Below, in pieces: positions 16,799 through 25,844 of a DNA stretch of 64,000 nt (position 1 is the stretch's first letter; every line of letters begins with the position of its first letter). The notes under the pieces are model-generated. The model did no database searches and was not told the origin of the DNA. It saw only the letters and a program-made list of their open reading frames with translations. This stretch comes from Edaphobacter sp. 4G125 (GTDB lineage Bacteria; Acidobacteriota; Terriglobia; Terriglobales; Acidobacteriaceae): the NCBI RefSeq assembly GCF_014274685.1, contig NZ_CP060393.1, positions 2,973,501 to 3,037,500 on the forward strand, read 5' to 3'. Position numbers and translations under genes: made by a program.

Positions 16799-17752
16799 TT
16801 AGTCTTTCACCGGCATTGCGTTCGATTTGAGCTGACTCAGCATTCGCAGCAGATGGGTCGTTACCTGCTTTCTCGTCGCTGCCATCTGCTCATCCGTCCA
16901 TGTAAGAAAGCCTGACTTCGTCTTGAAGCCCAGTTGCCCCTCTGCAACACGCGAACGCAGCGTGGTAGAAGGGTCCGGCGAGACGCTCAGGTGAGGGAGT
17001 ACGTAATCGTGAATAGCAAGGGTCAGGTCCAGCCCAACCAAATCAGCATTGGCTACTGGACCAAGAACGGGCAGGCGAATACCAAAGCTGTTACTTACGG
17101 CAATGTCAACGGCCTCCGCATCGCAGATGCCTTCATCGATCAAGGAAAAGGCTTCTCTCCAGAGAGCGTGCTGCATTCGATTCGCAATAAAACCAGGAAC
17201 ATCTTTCTGCACACGCACCGGCACTTTGCCACATGCAGTCATAAGCTCTACAACCGCGTCCATATGTTGCGGCAGAGTGTGTTCCGTGCGCGTCACCTCA
17301 ACAAGAGGGACAAGATAGGGAGGCTGGTAGAAATGAGTACCAACAATACGCTCCGGGTGTCCGGCCTTCTCTCCAATCTGCGTAATGCTGATGACCGACG
17401 TGTTGCTACAAAGAATCGTTTCAGGCGGACATAACCGGTCAAGCTGTACAAACAGATCTTGCTTCAGTTGTCGTGACTCTGTGATGGTCTCAATCACCAC
17501 GGAGGCGTTGGAGCAGGCTTCTGCCAGATCTGTCGTGAGGGAGATACGGCTCAAAATCTGGGGGATCTCCGTAGCATCTATTAGGTCGTACTCCGCCATT
17601 GCCGTAAGGTTTGAGCGGACCTGATCGATGACGGTGGTCAGTTTGCCGCTTGATCTGTTGCTAAGGTGAACTGGATGCCCGGCAGTAGCAAATACCTGCG
17701 CGATGCCGGGCCCCATAAATCCAGCGCCGATCACCGCAATTTTGTCTTTCAT
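16799..17752 (-). CDS. 3-hydroxyacyl-CoA dehydrogenase family protein
   Basis: A 317-residue NAD-dependent dehydrogenase. The Rossmann motif GAGFMGPGIA is near the start, ETITE with LCSNTSVISI follows, and then GTHFYQPPYLVPLVEV, where the family His begins the H-P-P segment. The C-terminal helical domain contains KDVPGFIANRMQHALWREAFSLID. The YLVPLVEV sequence and single C-terminal domain resemble lambda-crystallin/L-gulonate 3-dehydrogenase and carnitine dehydrogenase relatives as well as fatty-acid enzymes. A non-acyl hydroxyacid is therefore possible. It is the first gene of the short minus-strand operon; the palindrome at 17781 lies in its promoter. Confidence 0.88.
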   Translation of the reverse strand: MKDKIAVIGAGFMGPGIAQVFATAGHPVHLSNRSSGKLTTVIDQVRSNLTAMAEYDLIDATEIPQILSRISLTTDLAEACSNASVVIETITESRQLKQDLFVQLDRLCPPETILCSNTSVISITQIGEKAGHPERIVGTHFYQPPYLVPLVEVTRTEHTLPQHMDAVVELMTACGKVPVRVQKDVPGFIANRMQHALWREAFSLIDEGICDAEAVDIAVSNSFGIRLPVLGPVANADLVGLDLTLAIHDYVLPHLSVSPDPSTTLRSRVAEGQLGFKTKSGFLTWTDEQMAATRKQVTTHLLRMLSQLKSNAMPVKD

Positions 17753-17780
17753 TCAAGATCCTTCTTTAGTAATTACACAA

Positions 17781-17800
17781 ATAACATCATATGATGATAT
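17781..17800. promoter_or_regulatory. AT-rich palindrome upstream of hydroxyacyl-CoA dehydrogenase gene
   Basis: The inverted repeat ATAACATCAT/ATGATGATAT has ten-base arms with one mismatch and no spacer. It lies about 30 bases upstream of the minus-strand start codon at 17752. It resembles the site at 8251, and I infer the same regulator. Confidence 0.5.
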
Positions 17801-17921
17801 AATTAAACATATACGATACTTAAGCGATCAAACTATATAAACCTAATACCTTGCCTGTCAAACGCCTGAGTGCATTGTTTTCCTTTTCTCCCGATTTCGA
17901 ATTGAAAGCTTCCGAGGCTGC

Positions 17922-17960
17922 ACGGCTGACCTGACTGGAGGCTCAGATCAGGTCAGCCGT
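17922..17960. terminator. Strong hairpin downstream of cytochrome/PQQ operon
   Basis: Perfect 13-base arms (ACGGCTGACCTGA and its complement) flank a 13-base loop. A second inverted repeat, CATTACCG/CGGTAATG, is at 18019-18043. Both lie after the minus-strand cytochrome gene stop at 18062. No clear T-run follows, so this may be a terminator or an mRNA-protecting structure. Confidence 0.5.
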
Positions 17961-18061
17961 AATTAATATGGATACTCAAGGCCTTCGGAAGGGGGCACTC
18001 CCCGAACGCCAGAAGCACATTACCGCGGACCACTCCGGTAATGGGAAGGTTCAGACGTGTT

Positions 18062-18412
18062 TCACTTTCTCGGACCAAAATTGGTTACGAGGTATTTGAG
18101 AATCTGCTCCATTTCCTCATCAGACGCTTCAGCCCCCTTGTTGCGCATATCAATAAGGGTGTTGGTCCATTCGTCAGCGTTTTTGTGCTGCGACGCTGGT
18201 ATATCCGTCGAGTGGCACTTGCTGCATACGCGAACAAATGTATCTTTTCCTGGACCGTCAGGGAGCGCCTTCGGTGCATTTTGTGCAACCAACGTTGAAG
18301 GCACAGTCTGGGCTGGCGTCGACTTTTGCTCCGGCAGAGAAGCCACGGGATAAAGCACCATCAGAAGCGCAGTCAGAACAGGAACCGCGGTTTGCATTTT
18401 CTGCTTTTTCAT
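18062..18412 (-). CDS. Periplasmic c-type cytochrome
   Basis: A 116-residue exported protein with a signal peptide (VPVLTALLMVLYPVASLPEQ). After a low-complexity linker comes a mono-haem cytochrome c domain: GKDTFVRVCSKCHSTDIP carries the CSKCH haem site, and EASDEEMEQILKYLVTNFG is the C-terminal helix. A Met for the sixth ligand may be the one in LIDMRNKG. It lies 77 bases after the PQQ dehydrogenase on the same strand and is the natural electron acceptor for it. I chose the ATG at 18412 because of the upstream AAAGAAG; the longer frame to 18475 has no signal peptide at its start. Confidence 0.85.
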   Translation of the reverse strand: MKKQKMQTAVPVLTALLMVLYPVASLPEQKSTPAQTVPSTLVAQNAPKALPDGPGKDTFVRVCSKCHSTDIPASQHKNADEWTNTLIDMRNKGAEASDEEMEQILKYLVTNFGPRK

Positions 18413-18489
18413 CTTCTTTATCTCGCTTTCAGCCCAATATCGTCTCCGACAATGGTATTCACAGACGCCTTGCACCGCTCAATTGCCTA

Positions 18490-20322
18490 CTAGGGAAGCT
18501 GGTACGTCCACAGTACGACGCTTTCGGCGGGCCGTGGATATTCGAGTGTCGCTCTTGCCCGGCCGATACATGCATTCCCTGGGTTACCGGCAATGATTGA
18601 TACATACTGCTTGCCATCGACCATATAGGTCATCGGAGCAGAGCATGCAACGTCCTGCTCGCGAGACCGCCACAGCTCTTTGCCGTCCTTCACGTCCATG
18701 GCGCGGAAGTACCGGTCGGAAGCTCCGGAGAACATCAAGCCACCTGCCGTGGTCAATATGCCCGACGTCTGCACTTCTCTAGTCAAGTTTTCGAAGGCCA
18801 GCGTCATAGTGTTAGCGTCGAACGCGATCATGTGGTCCGGCGTTTCCGGAGTTCTGTTCATGCATAGGTCATCGATCGCAAGGTAGTAACGGTTCGTTTG
18901 CGGATCAAAAGCTCCTGGCATGTAATTCCGCGCGCCATTAGCGGTCGCGCAGTGTTTAGCCCCCCCTGTCCAGGGAGTTTCTGACGGCAGGAGCGGTGTC
19001 TTCACGCCGGTCTTCGGATCAAACGAGAAGATATTCTGGAAGCCCGGATCAAGCGCGGTGATAAACTCGCCGGTCTTGGCATCCAGAACTTCGAACACGC
19101 CCGGTTTGCCCACCGTGATGAGGATCTTGCGCTTTTTACCGCCATAGTTGGTCGTGGTGATAATCCGCTCGTAGGCGTAGTCCTGGTCCCAATCGTCATT
19201 GGGCAGGTGCTGGTAGTACCACACCAGCTTGCCTGTATCCGGATTGATCGCCAGCGTGGAGTTCATGTAGAGGCCGTCGCCATTGTGGCCGCCGCCCTTG
19301 GGATTATGCGTACCTCGTTCAATCGACCGCCACGGATACGGTGTGCCGACGCCAACGTACAGCAGGTTTTGCTCCGGATCGTAGCTGGGAATAGACCAGA
19401 CCGAACCGCCCCAACGCTTTTCCGCCGGCAACCCGTTCCAGGTTTCATCTCCGGGCTCGCCAGGCTGGGCGAAGGTGTTGAAGCGCCAGATTTCCTTGCC
19501 CGTGTTCAGGTCGCGGGCCGCAACAAAGCAGGTCTGCGAATACGTCATGCCACCGGCAGCGCAGCCGCTAGAGCCCATGATGACCTTGTCGTTCACAATC
19601 AGCGGTGCGCCGTTGTAGGTGCGCACGCCCTTCGGGTTGTTGTCATCATCTGTGGCCGCATCCCATTCCACTGCGCCGGTCTTCAGGTTGAGCGCGATGA
19701 TGTGCATGTCGGTGGTGGGGAAGATGAGCTTGTCGCTGGCGATGGCAAGAGAGCGTTTGGTTGCAAACACGTTCAGAGGGTTGAATCCGGGACGAATGTT
19801 GCGGTGGTACTGCCAGAGCAGGTTGCCATTCCTGGCGTCCAGCGCCTGAATATTTTCTCCAAGCGACTCCCTTTCGCCATGGCTCCAGACATACAGGATG
19901 CCGTCATGCTCAACCGGGGTGTATTCATAAACGCCGTTCACGCTGAGGCCCCAGCTCCATGCCACGTTGAGGTTTTTTACGTTGTCACGGTTGATCTGCT
20001 TCAGCGGACTGAAGCCATAAGCGTCATAGGTGCGCCGCCACATCAGCCAGTCATTCGGAGACGGATTGTGCAGCTGTTCGTTCGTCACCGGGGTGACCTT
20101 GTCGAGGACCTTACGAATTTCAGCAGTCTTTGCGGTAACGATCGGATCCGTAGGGGTCCTGAAGCGGTTACCTCCTCCGGAGATGCCTGAGGTTCCACTG
20201 CCTGTAGCTCCCCCCACAATCGGCGGAGGTTGGGTACCTTCGGTTGCAGGCGCCTGCGCGAGAGCTATCGCCCCGAATGCAATGCACGCGCTGAGACTGA
20301 GAAATATATGCTGCTTCTTCAT
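18490..20322 (-). CDS. PQQ-dependent alcohol dehydrogenase (quinoprotein)
   Basis: A 610-residue secreted quinoprotein. A signal peptide (SLSACIAFGAIALAQA) is followed by a Gly-rich linker and the methanol/ethanol dehydrogenase propeller. The domain begins NDWLMWRRTYDAYGFSPLKQINRDNVKNLNVAW and contains the adjacent-Cys-like segment GSSGCAAGGM, the tryptophan-docking repeats and a WDQDYAYE segment near the expected active-site Asp. It should oxidise a primary or secondary alcohol or sugar in the periplasm using PQQ and Ca or a lanthanide. PQQ synthesis genes are not in the window. The cytochrome c gene follows on the same strand. Confidence 0.87.
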   Translation of the reverse strand: MKKQHIFLSLSACIAFGAIALAQAPATEGTQPPPIVGGATGSGTSGISGGGNRFRTPTDPIVTAKTAEIRKVLDKVTPVTNEQLHNPSPNDWLMWRRTYDAYGFSPLKQINRDNVKNLNVAWSWGLSVNGVYEYTPVEHDGILYVWSHGERESLGENIQALDARNGNLLWQYHRNIRPGFNPLNVFATKRSLAIASDKLIFPTTDMHIIALNLKTGAVEWDAATDDDNNPKGVRTYNGAPLIVNDKVIMGSSGCAAGGMTYSQTCFVAARDLNTGKEIWRFNTFAQPGEPGDETWNGLPAEKRWGGSVWSIPSYDPEQNLLYVGVGTPYPWRSIERGTHNPKGGGHNGDGLYMNSTLAINPDTGKLVWYYQHLPNDDWDQDYAYERIITTTNYGGKKRKILITVGKPGVFEVLDAKTGEFITALDPGFQNIFSFDPKTGVKTPLLPSETPWTGGAKHCATANGARNYMPGAFDPQTNRYYLAIDDLCMNRTPETPDHMIAFDANTMTLAFENLTREVQTSGILTTAGGLMFSGASDRYFRAMDVKDGKELWRSREQDVACSAPMTYMVDGKQYVSIIAGNPGNACIGRARATLEYPRPAESVVLWTYQLP

Positions 20323-20455
20323 GTTTTTCTCTCTTTCTTAATCTGGAAACACTGAGGCTTCGTGCTGAGTGCGGAGAGGCCCCGCACCCAGCAGAAGCAT
20401 GACCGAAAAGGCAATCGATGATTTATGAAGTGATTTCATCTGTTTGCCCTGTCCT

Positions 20456-23400
20456 TTAGAAGCTGAGTCGTGCGCTCAGCTGAATGCGCCGAGCCTGATT
20501 CTGTGTGCTCGTCACCGTACCGAAGTTCGACGAATCGATATTCGTTTGAGGCGCGGAGAACACAACGTTGTTCACCAGATTGAAGATGTCGGCTGCGAAC
20601 TCGAACTTGGCACGCTCGCGAATCGGAACCGTTTTGCGGAGGGTTGTGTCGATCTCCCAATTTGTCGGTGCGGTCAGGCCGAATGGCGCGGAACGTGGCA
20701 CATTGCCAAACGTATAGGGAGCAGGATTTGAGAATGCAGACTTGTTGATATAGGAAAAAGATCGATTCAGGCTCGACCCCACCGGTGCCGTGTAAATATT
20801 TCCGACGAAATTCGGATTGATATTCACCATGCAGGTAGAGACGATTCCTGGAGTCTGACAACCGTTACCCGTAACGCCCATCGGCATACCGGTTACGAAA
20901 GAGAAGATCCCGGTAACGGACCATCCGCCAATCACTTTTCTCAAGATCGGATTCGAACCACCTAGACGGCCCTTGCCGAATGGCAATTGGTAAAGACCTG
21001 TCCAATGAAGATTGTGACGATGGTCAATCAGACCAAGTCCGCGGTCCAGTTTCTGGTCGTATGGGTTCCTGGTTCCACCAGTCACGGCGCCAAGCTGACT
21101 CGCTGTTCCATTAATATTGTCGATCTCCTTTGCCCAGGTGTAAGCAAATTGTGTTGTGATGCCGTCGCTCAGTCGGCGGCTTACCGTAACCTGCATCGAG
21201 TTGTAATTCGAGCTGGCAAAGTTGCAGGAGTAACAGGTGATGCCACCCGAAGTCGGACTTGCATACTGCGGGAACGGTGCAAGCATTGTCGCAATCGTGC
21301 CTTTGAAGTTGCTGAACGGCATGGCTATTTCCGGAAACTGCGCCTGAGCCAGCGCAATGTTTGAGGGCGTCGCCTGGCTGTTCAGAAGGCTTCCAAGAGC
21401 GAGGTACTTGATCGGCATGGAGTTCGAGAACATACCAACAGCGGTGAAGCGCGGTAGAAAGTGCGCAACGCTCGCTGAGTAAGTCAGACCGAAAGTAAGC
21501 GAACCCGGCAACTGCCGCTGGAAACCAAAGCTCCAGTTAATGTGCTCAGGCGATTTTCCTGCGATATCAGGAATAAGGGCTGGGGGAGCAATGGCGCCTG
21601 TGGGATTGACCGTAGAGTTTCCTGCGCCGAAACCGGGAGAAAGAGTCGGAAAAGGTGTTTGCGGCAGAACAACGCCATTCTGCCAGTAGAAGACCGGCTG
21701 CCCGGTCACCGACGTTGCAATCCCGCTCGGAGGATTAAATCCATTCTGCCCTGGACCATTCGGTCCGTTTCCGCCCAGGCCCAGCGTACCCATCGTATTT
21801 GTGATCAGGAAGCCAGCGCGGATGACAGTCTTGTCATCAAGCGAATATGCAAGGCCGATACGTGGCTGCACGTTATTCCAATGTGTCGGGACAAGCTGCT
21901 TGCCATAGACAAGAGCACCAGGAATACCGCCGGCTGCAGGGTTGGGAAGCGTCGGGTCCATGAACGAGAAGCGTCCATGCTGTTCGTTGAATGGGAAGTA
22001 CACGTCCCAACGCACGCCGAGGTTCAACGTCAACTTCGGAGTGACCTTCCAGTCATCCTGCGCAAACAGGGAGAAGTTCTGGAAGCGAGAGCCGGTTTCA
22101 ACGACCGTGTTGTTGACGATCGATGCAGAATCCGGTCCACCCAGCAAATAGCTCGCGTAAGCATTGCCGGTCGTCGAGAGCAGCGTACCTGTCGGTGAGA
22201 AGCCAGCCGTTACATTATTGGAAAAAGTGAAGCTCGCACTTGAACCGGATGCCGGATTTGCGCGATTGTCTTGAAGGTTCTGGTAGGTACCTCCGAACCG
22301 GAAGATGTGGCTTCCATGCACCCAGTCGATGCTGTCCTGAACGGTGTATGAGTTTTCCCACTCGTTGAATGGTCCGGTGCCTGCCCAGTTGTTGTGAGCA
22401 TTGGGACCGCTGAAGTTGATTCCTGGAAATCCAAGTGCAGCTTGACCGTTCCCAGGAAGCCCATTAAGACCTGCTTTTTGCGGGTAGGCACCGTCGGCAG
22501 TCACCGACAGAATCGGAATTGAAAGTCGCGTCGCGCCGATGCCGAAAGTATTCAGTAAGCTTGGGGAGAAGGTGTACGTATCGTGTAGCTGTACGATCAG
22601 TGGCTTCTCGATCACAATACCTGGGGTTTGCGTATAAGGCAGCGGCAAGGCTGTACCGGTAGGCGTCAGATTTCCGGTGTAGTCGGTACGCCATGTTCCA
22701 TAGGCAAATACACCATAGAAACGGTGATTCTCGGTGAGGTTGACGTCGACACGCTCCGTTGTGTTCTTGTTCGTGATAGAGCGGGACAGCGGATTGACGT
22801 AGTTGTTGATGAAGCCTGGGCCGGTTGGATTGGGCAAATAGGAAGCAAGCGACTGAGAAACCGCGGAAATGCGGCTGGCCGGAATGATGTTTCCAGGAAA
22901 CTGCGTTTTGGTACATACGGAACCTGTGCAGGTCTGGGTTGCCGGGTCATAGATCGGCGTTGGCAATGCACTGAAGTCCCCTGCACGCTGCGCGAGGCTG
23001 GGAATTGAAAGCAACGTGGGAGCAGTGGCAGTGTTGAAAACATAGGCGTCAACGTTGCCGAAGAACCAGATTTTGCCTCTCTTCAACGGGCCACTGATAT
23101 TACCGCCAAATTCATTCTGGTGATCCGGGGGGACAAAGGATGCGAAGTAGTTCCGCGAATCAAGTGCGGTGTTACGGAAGAATTCGAAAATGCTTCCATG
23201 AAATTGATCAGCCCCGGACTTGATGACGTAGTTATGGAATCCTTGCCCCTGCCATTCGGCCTTTTGACCATTGATTTCGACCTGGAACTGATTGACTGCA
23301 TCCACTGAAACAGCGAGCGCAATGGGGCGCGTATCACCCTGCTGGTTCGGGAATGAGATCGGTAGACCTTCAAAGTAGAGGCCGTTCACTTCCTGCTGTC

Positions 23401-23947
23401 CGCCATTGAAGGAGGTGTAGGACGGGCCCGCAGACTGTAGAACCACCGATGCGACACCCGGCGCAAGTCCGATGAATGAAGTGGGGTCGCGTGGCACGCC
23501 CTGGCTCATAGCCAGAGGAAGCGCGGCATATACCTCGTTACGAAGCGTTGTTCCCAGGGAGGCATTCTCAGTCTGGATTCCGTCACTGGCCGAGGTCACT
23601 GTAACTTCATCCGTAGTGCTGCCAGTAGTAAGCGAAAAGTCGAGTGAGATGCTCGCAAGGGCATCCACGGTGATGCGTTCATGAGCGATCGACTGAAACC
23701 CCTGAGCGCCACCCTTTACACGATAGTCGCCTGGAGGAACCACAAGCACATACACGCCGGAGTCATTCGTGATGCGAGTAGTTTCTACGCCGGTGGACGC
23801 ACTACGAGCCGTCACCGTCGCCTTCGGAACAATCGCGCCACTGGCGTCGGTGACCGTTCCAGTAATGGTTCCACTGCTTTGAGCGCTGGCGATATTTGCC
23901 CCAGCAAGCCCCAGCAGGAGAAAACAGATGAGTTTCAAACTTTTCAT
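20456..23947 (-). CDS. Oar-like TonB-dependent outer membrane receptor
   Basis: A receptor of 1163 residues, far longer than typical siderophore receptors. The order is a signal peptide (LICFLLLGLAGANIASAQS), a carboxypeptidase-regulatory-like beta sandwich (GTITGTVTDASGAIVPKATVTARS), a plug region, and a long beta barrel ending in the aromatic-Phe signature LSARLSF. Such proteins are abundant in acidobacteria and are thought to import or bind oligosaccharides and other large nutrients. I used the ATG at 23947 because the signal peptide starts there; 23974 is a longer option. An AT-rich inverted repeat lies 50 bases upstream. It ends 133 bases before the PQQ dehydrogenase gene, consistent with a substrate-uptake role in this island. 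Confidence 0.9.
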   Translation of the reverse strand: MKSLKLICFLLLGLAGANIASAQSSGTITGTVTDASGAIVPKATVTARSASTGVETTRITNDSGVYVLVVPPGDYRVKGGAQGFQSIAHERITVDALASISLDFSLTTGSTTDEVTVTSASDGIQTENASLGTTLRNEVYAALPLAMSQGVPRDPTSFIGLAPGVASVVLQSAGPSYTSFNGGQQEVNGLYFEGLPISFPNQQGDTRPIALAVSVDAVNQFQVEINGQKAEWQGQGFHNYVIKSGADQFHGSIFEFFRNTALDSRNYFASFVPPDHQNEFGGNISGPLKRGKIWFFGNVDAYVFNTATAPTLLSIPSLAQRAGDFSALPTPIYDPATQTCTGSVCTKTQFPGNIIPASRISAVSQSLASYLPNPTGPGFINNYVNPLSRSITNKNTTERVDVNLTENHRFYGVFAYGTWRTDYTGNLTPTGTALPLPYTQTPGIVIEKPLIVQLHDTYTFSPSLLNTFGIGATRLSIPILSVTADGAYPQKAGLNGLPGNGQAALGFPGINFSGPNAHNNWAGTGPFNEWENSYTVQDSIDWVHGSHIFRFGGTYQNLQDNRANPASGSSASFTFSNNVTAGFSPTGTLLSTTGNAYASYLLGGPDSASIVNNTVVETGSRFQNFSLFAQDDWKVTPKLTLNLGVRWDVYFPFNEQHGRFSFMDPTLPNPAAGGIPGALVYGKQLVPTHWNNVQPRIGLAYSLDDKTVIRAGFLITNTMGTLGLGGNGPNGPGQNGFNPPSGIATSVTGQPVFYWQNGVVLPQTPFPTLSPGFGAGNSTVNPTGAIAPPALIPDIAGKSPEHINWSFGFQRQLPGSLTFGLTYSASVAHFLPRFTAVGMFSNSMPIKYLALGSLLNSQATPSNIALAQAQFPEIAMPFSNFKGTIATMLAPFPQYASPTSGGITCYSCNFASSNYNSMQVTVSRRLSDGITTQFAYTWAKEIDNINGTASQLGAVTGGTRNPYDQKLDRGLGLIDHRHNLHWTGLYQLPFGKGRLGGSNPILRKVIGGWSVTGIFSFVTGMPMGVTGNGCQTPGIVSTCMVNINPNFVGNIYTAPVGSSLNRSFSYINKSAFSNPAPYTFGNVPRSAPFGLTAPTNWEIDTTLRKTVPIRERAKFEFAADIFNLVNNVVFSAPQTNIDSSNFGTVTSTQNQARRIQLSARLSF

Positions 23948-23997
23948 TCTTCTTCCCCTCTTCCCAACGGGCAAAAACTTCGGATTCCAATTTATAT

Positions 23998-24013
23998 CAA
24001 TATATGATTATTG
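23998..24013. promoter_or_regulatory. Inverted repeat in TonB receptor promoter
   Basis: CAATA at 23998-24002 and TATTG at 24009-24013 are separated by TATGAT. Ten of its bases (ATGATTATTG) are identical to the site at 8262-8271. It probably belongs to the same regulon and lies about 50 bases before the receptor start. Confidence 0.45.
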
Positions 24014-24174
24014 AATATATATATGACACATTTTGAATCGGTGTGAGAAACCTAAGCCTGTGATTGGTTGGCTGTCAAGGATTTCTTTTTTGAGGCGACT
24101 GACCGATCCTGTAAATTCAGCGAAAGAGCTGTATTCCGCGACCATTCTGCAGCTTGCAGCTTCTGCTCAATCCT

Positions 24175-25308
24175 TCACGGTTTCGTCTCATGCCCGCCAG
24201 GAATGTAATCACCTGGAAATGTGACATCCCACACCTTGGATAAACGGGACTTGCCCGCCGGACCTTCGACGGTCAGAATGACGACAAAATCGCCTGCATA
24301 CTTGTAGGCATGAATGGGGTGTTGTTCCGACGATTGCGTGCCATCCCCAAAATCCCAATTCCACTTCGTAATCCTGCCCACCGACTGATCCTGAAAGGCG
24401 ACGAGACGGCGATCTATATCAATCACCTTGAAATCCCATTGCGCATCAATCGGCTTTTGAAACTGGGGATCCAGCGGCATAAGACGGAATGCCCGCAACT
24501 GCGAACCGATGCCATACATCGTGTGCTTGCTGGAAAGATTCCAGAAGCCGGCACTCTTGCCTGGGCCATCCTGATCGATAATTGCCCAGGAAATTCCGAT
24601 CGTCTTATTTTCATATAGCTTCGATTCAACAGCCCGCTCTGCCCCTTCACAACCGGCATAGTCAAACGGAGTGATCCAGAACTCCATCCTGTAATGACCG
24701 CCCTCGCCGTGCTTGAAGGTGTACGGAGCAGCCGCGTGATTTGCATAGGGCAGTTCTTTTATCCAGGGCTGGCAGCCCAGTTCCATCGCCCACTCTTTAT
24801 CCTTTGCAGGGGTAAAGATGTGATAGTTCTGCACGCCGGTCCCAAACATGGATCGACGCGCTACAGCATTGCTTTGGGCTGGATTCAGACGAAAACGCGG
24901 ATCCAGTGGTTCACCGGATAAGTCGCCGTCAACCACAAGCTCAAAGATATCGTTATGCAATCCCGGATCGGCAAAGTCATAGAAACTGTCCGTCGACTCA
25001 TACAGAAAGTAAAGGCGGTTTAAGCCCCTTACCCACCCTACTTTCACCTTCACATCAAGCAACTTGTTGGCATCAGGCACGCCGGGATGCTCGTTATGCA
25101 ATTGATCCATACCGATGGTGTAACTCTCGGGCACCATTGCCCAATCCGAAGCATCGCCGTCGATGCGCGGAATCATATTCGCAGGGAACTGGAAAACCTT
25201 AAACGGTTTGTCAGGTTGGTCCTGAGCTAACAGAAATGTCGAAGCAAAGAGCATGGTAAGAGACAAAACTTCCTGAAAGAGGCAGCGCCCCACAAATAAT
25301 TTCGGCAT
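24175..25308 (-). CDS. Secreted CBM9-like/PKD-domain protein
   Basis: A 377-residue exported protein. The signal segment LSLTMLFASTFLLAQ is followed by a domain beginning PRIDGDASDWAMVPESYTI, which matches the DOMON/carbohydrate-binding family 9 type opening used in secreted sugar- or haem-binding proteins. A PKD domain follows at the C-terminus, recognised by WNWDFGDGTQSSEQHPIHAY and ILTVEGPAG. PKD domains mediate protein-protein or surface contacts. It has no catalytic motif that I can see. It is the first minus-strand gene of the receptor group, though a 227-base gap separates it from the TonB receptor, so it may have its own promoter. A surface substrate-binding role is inferred. Confidence 0.75.
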   Translation of the reverse strand: MPKLFVGRCLFQEVLSLTMLFASTFLLAQDQPDKPFKVFQFPANMIPRIDGDASDWAMVPESYTIGMDQLHNEHPGVPDANKLLDVKVKVGWVRGLNRLYFLYESTDSFYDFADPGLHNDIFELVVDGDLSGEPLDPRFRLNPAQSNAVARRSMFGTGVQNYHIFTPAKDKEWAMELGCQPWIKELPYANHAAAPYTFKHGEGGHYRMEFWITPFDYAGCEGAERAVESKLYENKTIGISWAIIDQDGPGKSAGFWNLSSKHTMYGIGSQLRAFRLMPLDPQFQKPIDAQWDFKVIDIDRRLVAFQDQSVGRITKWNWDFGDGTQSSEQHPIHAYKYAGDFVVILTVEGPAGKSRLSKVWDVTFPGDYIPGGHETKP

Positions 25309-25783
25309 AGCAGACTGATTCCTTTTGAGTCTCGAAGCGAATCACAAATTCACTCGGCAGTTCCGCAGCAGAAAATGCGGGAGAGGCATCATAACTGGCA
25401 TCTCCAGCTCACCGCAAATTTCTGAAGATGAGCGCTCCAATGGCACACATCAGCCGTAAGCCACCTCTCTGGCTTCGAACAGTATTGACTAACCGACAAG
25501 CAATACCATCACTTTCAAAACATGAAACAAACTTCGGAAACCATCAAATAGCCTGCATAGCAGATGAGAATCTCAGAACTGGCTTTCAGGAATTGACGGC
25601 GGGCAAGAGGCTACGAATGAGCGTAGCCGGGGACCTCGGAGCGTCTCCAGGGCCAGAAGAATGTGATCCACGTGAAAGCTACACGACTGATAAAGCTTTC
25701 CGATAAGGCACGAGAGACACGATTTATATGATTTCCATTAACGTATTACATCCCGGTCGCCGTTATCAATGATTGTAGAAAGA
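25309..25783. other. Intergenic gap before nitric oxide module
   Basis: About 475 bases with no convincing gene. It holds the promoter of the PKD gene and the 3' flank of the nitric oxide reductase gene. Short frames here have random composition. Confidence 0.4.
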
Positions 25784-25810
25784 GGTTCCGCCTCTGGTAG
25801 AGGCGAAACC
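25784..25810 (-). terminator. Terminator of nitric oxide operon
   Basis: An 11-base stem (GGTTTCGCCTC with its partner, one G-U pair) with loop TACCA reads on the minus strand and is followed by TCTTTCT. It lies 35 bases after the stop of the nitric oxide reductase gene. Confidence 0.65.
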
Positions 25811-25844
25811 TGATGAAATAAACAATGGTTCAGCAAGGTGCGGA

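Noticed and set aside
19207..20190. Plus-strand frame of 327 codons over the PQQ dehydrogenase gene
   Set aside because: It is a shadow of the quinoprotein gene; no motif is visible in its translation.
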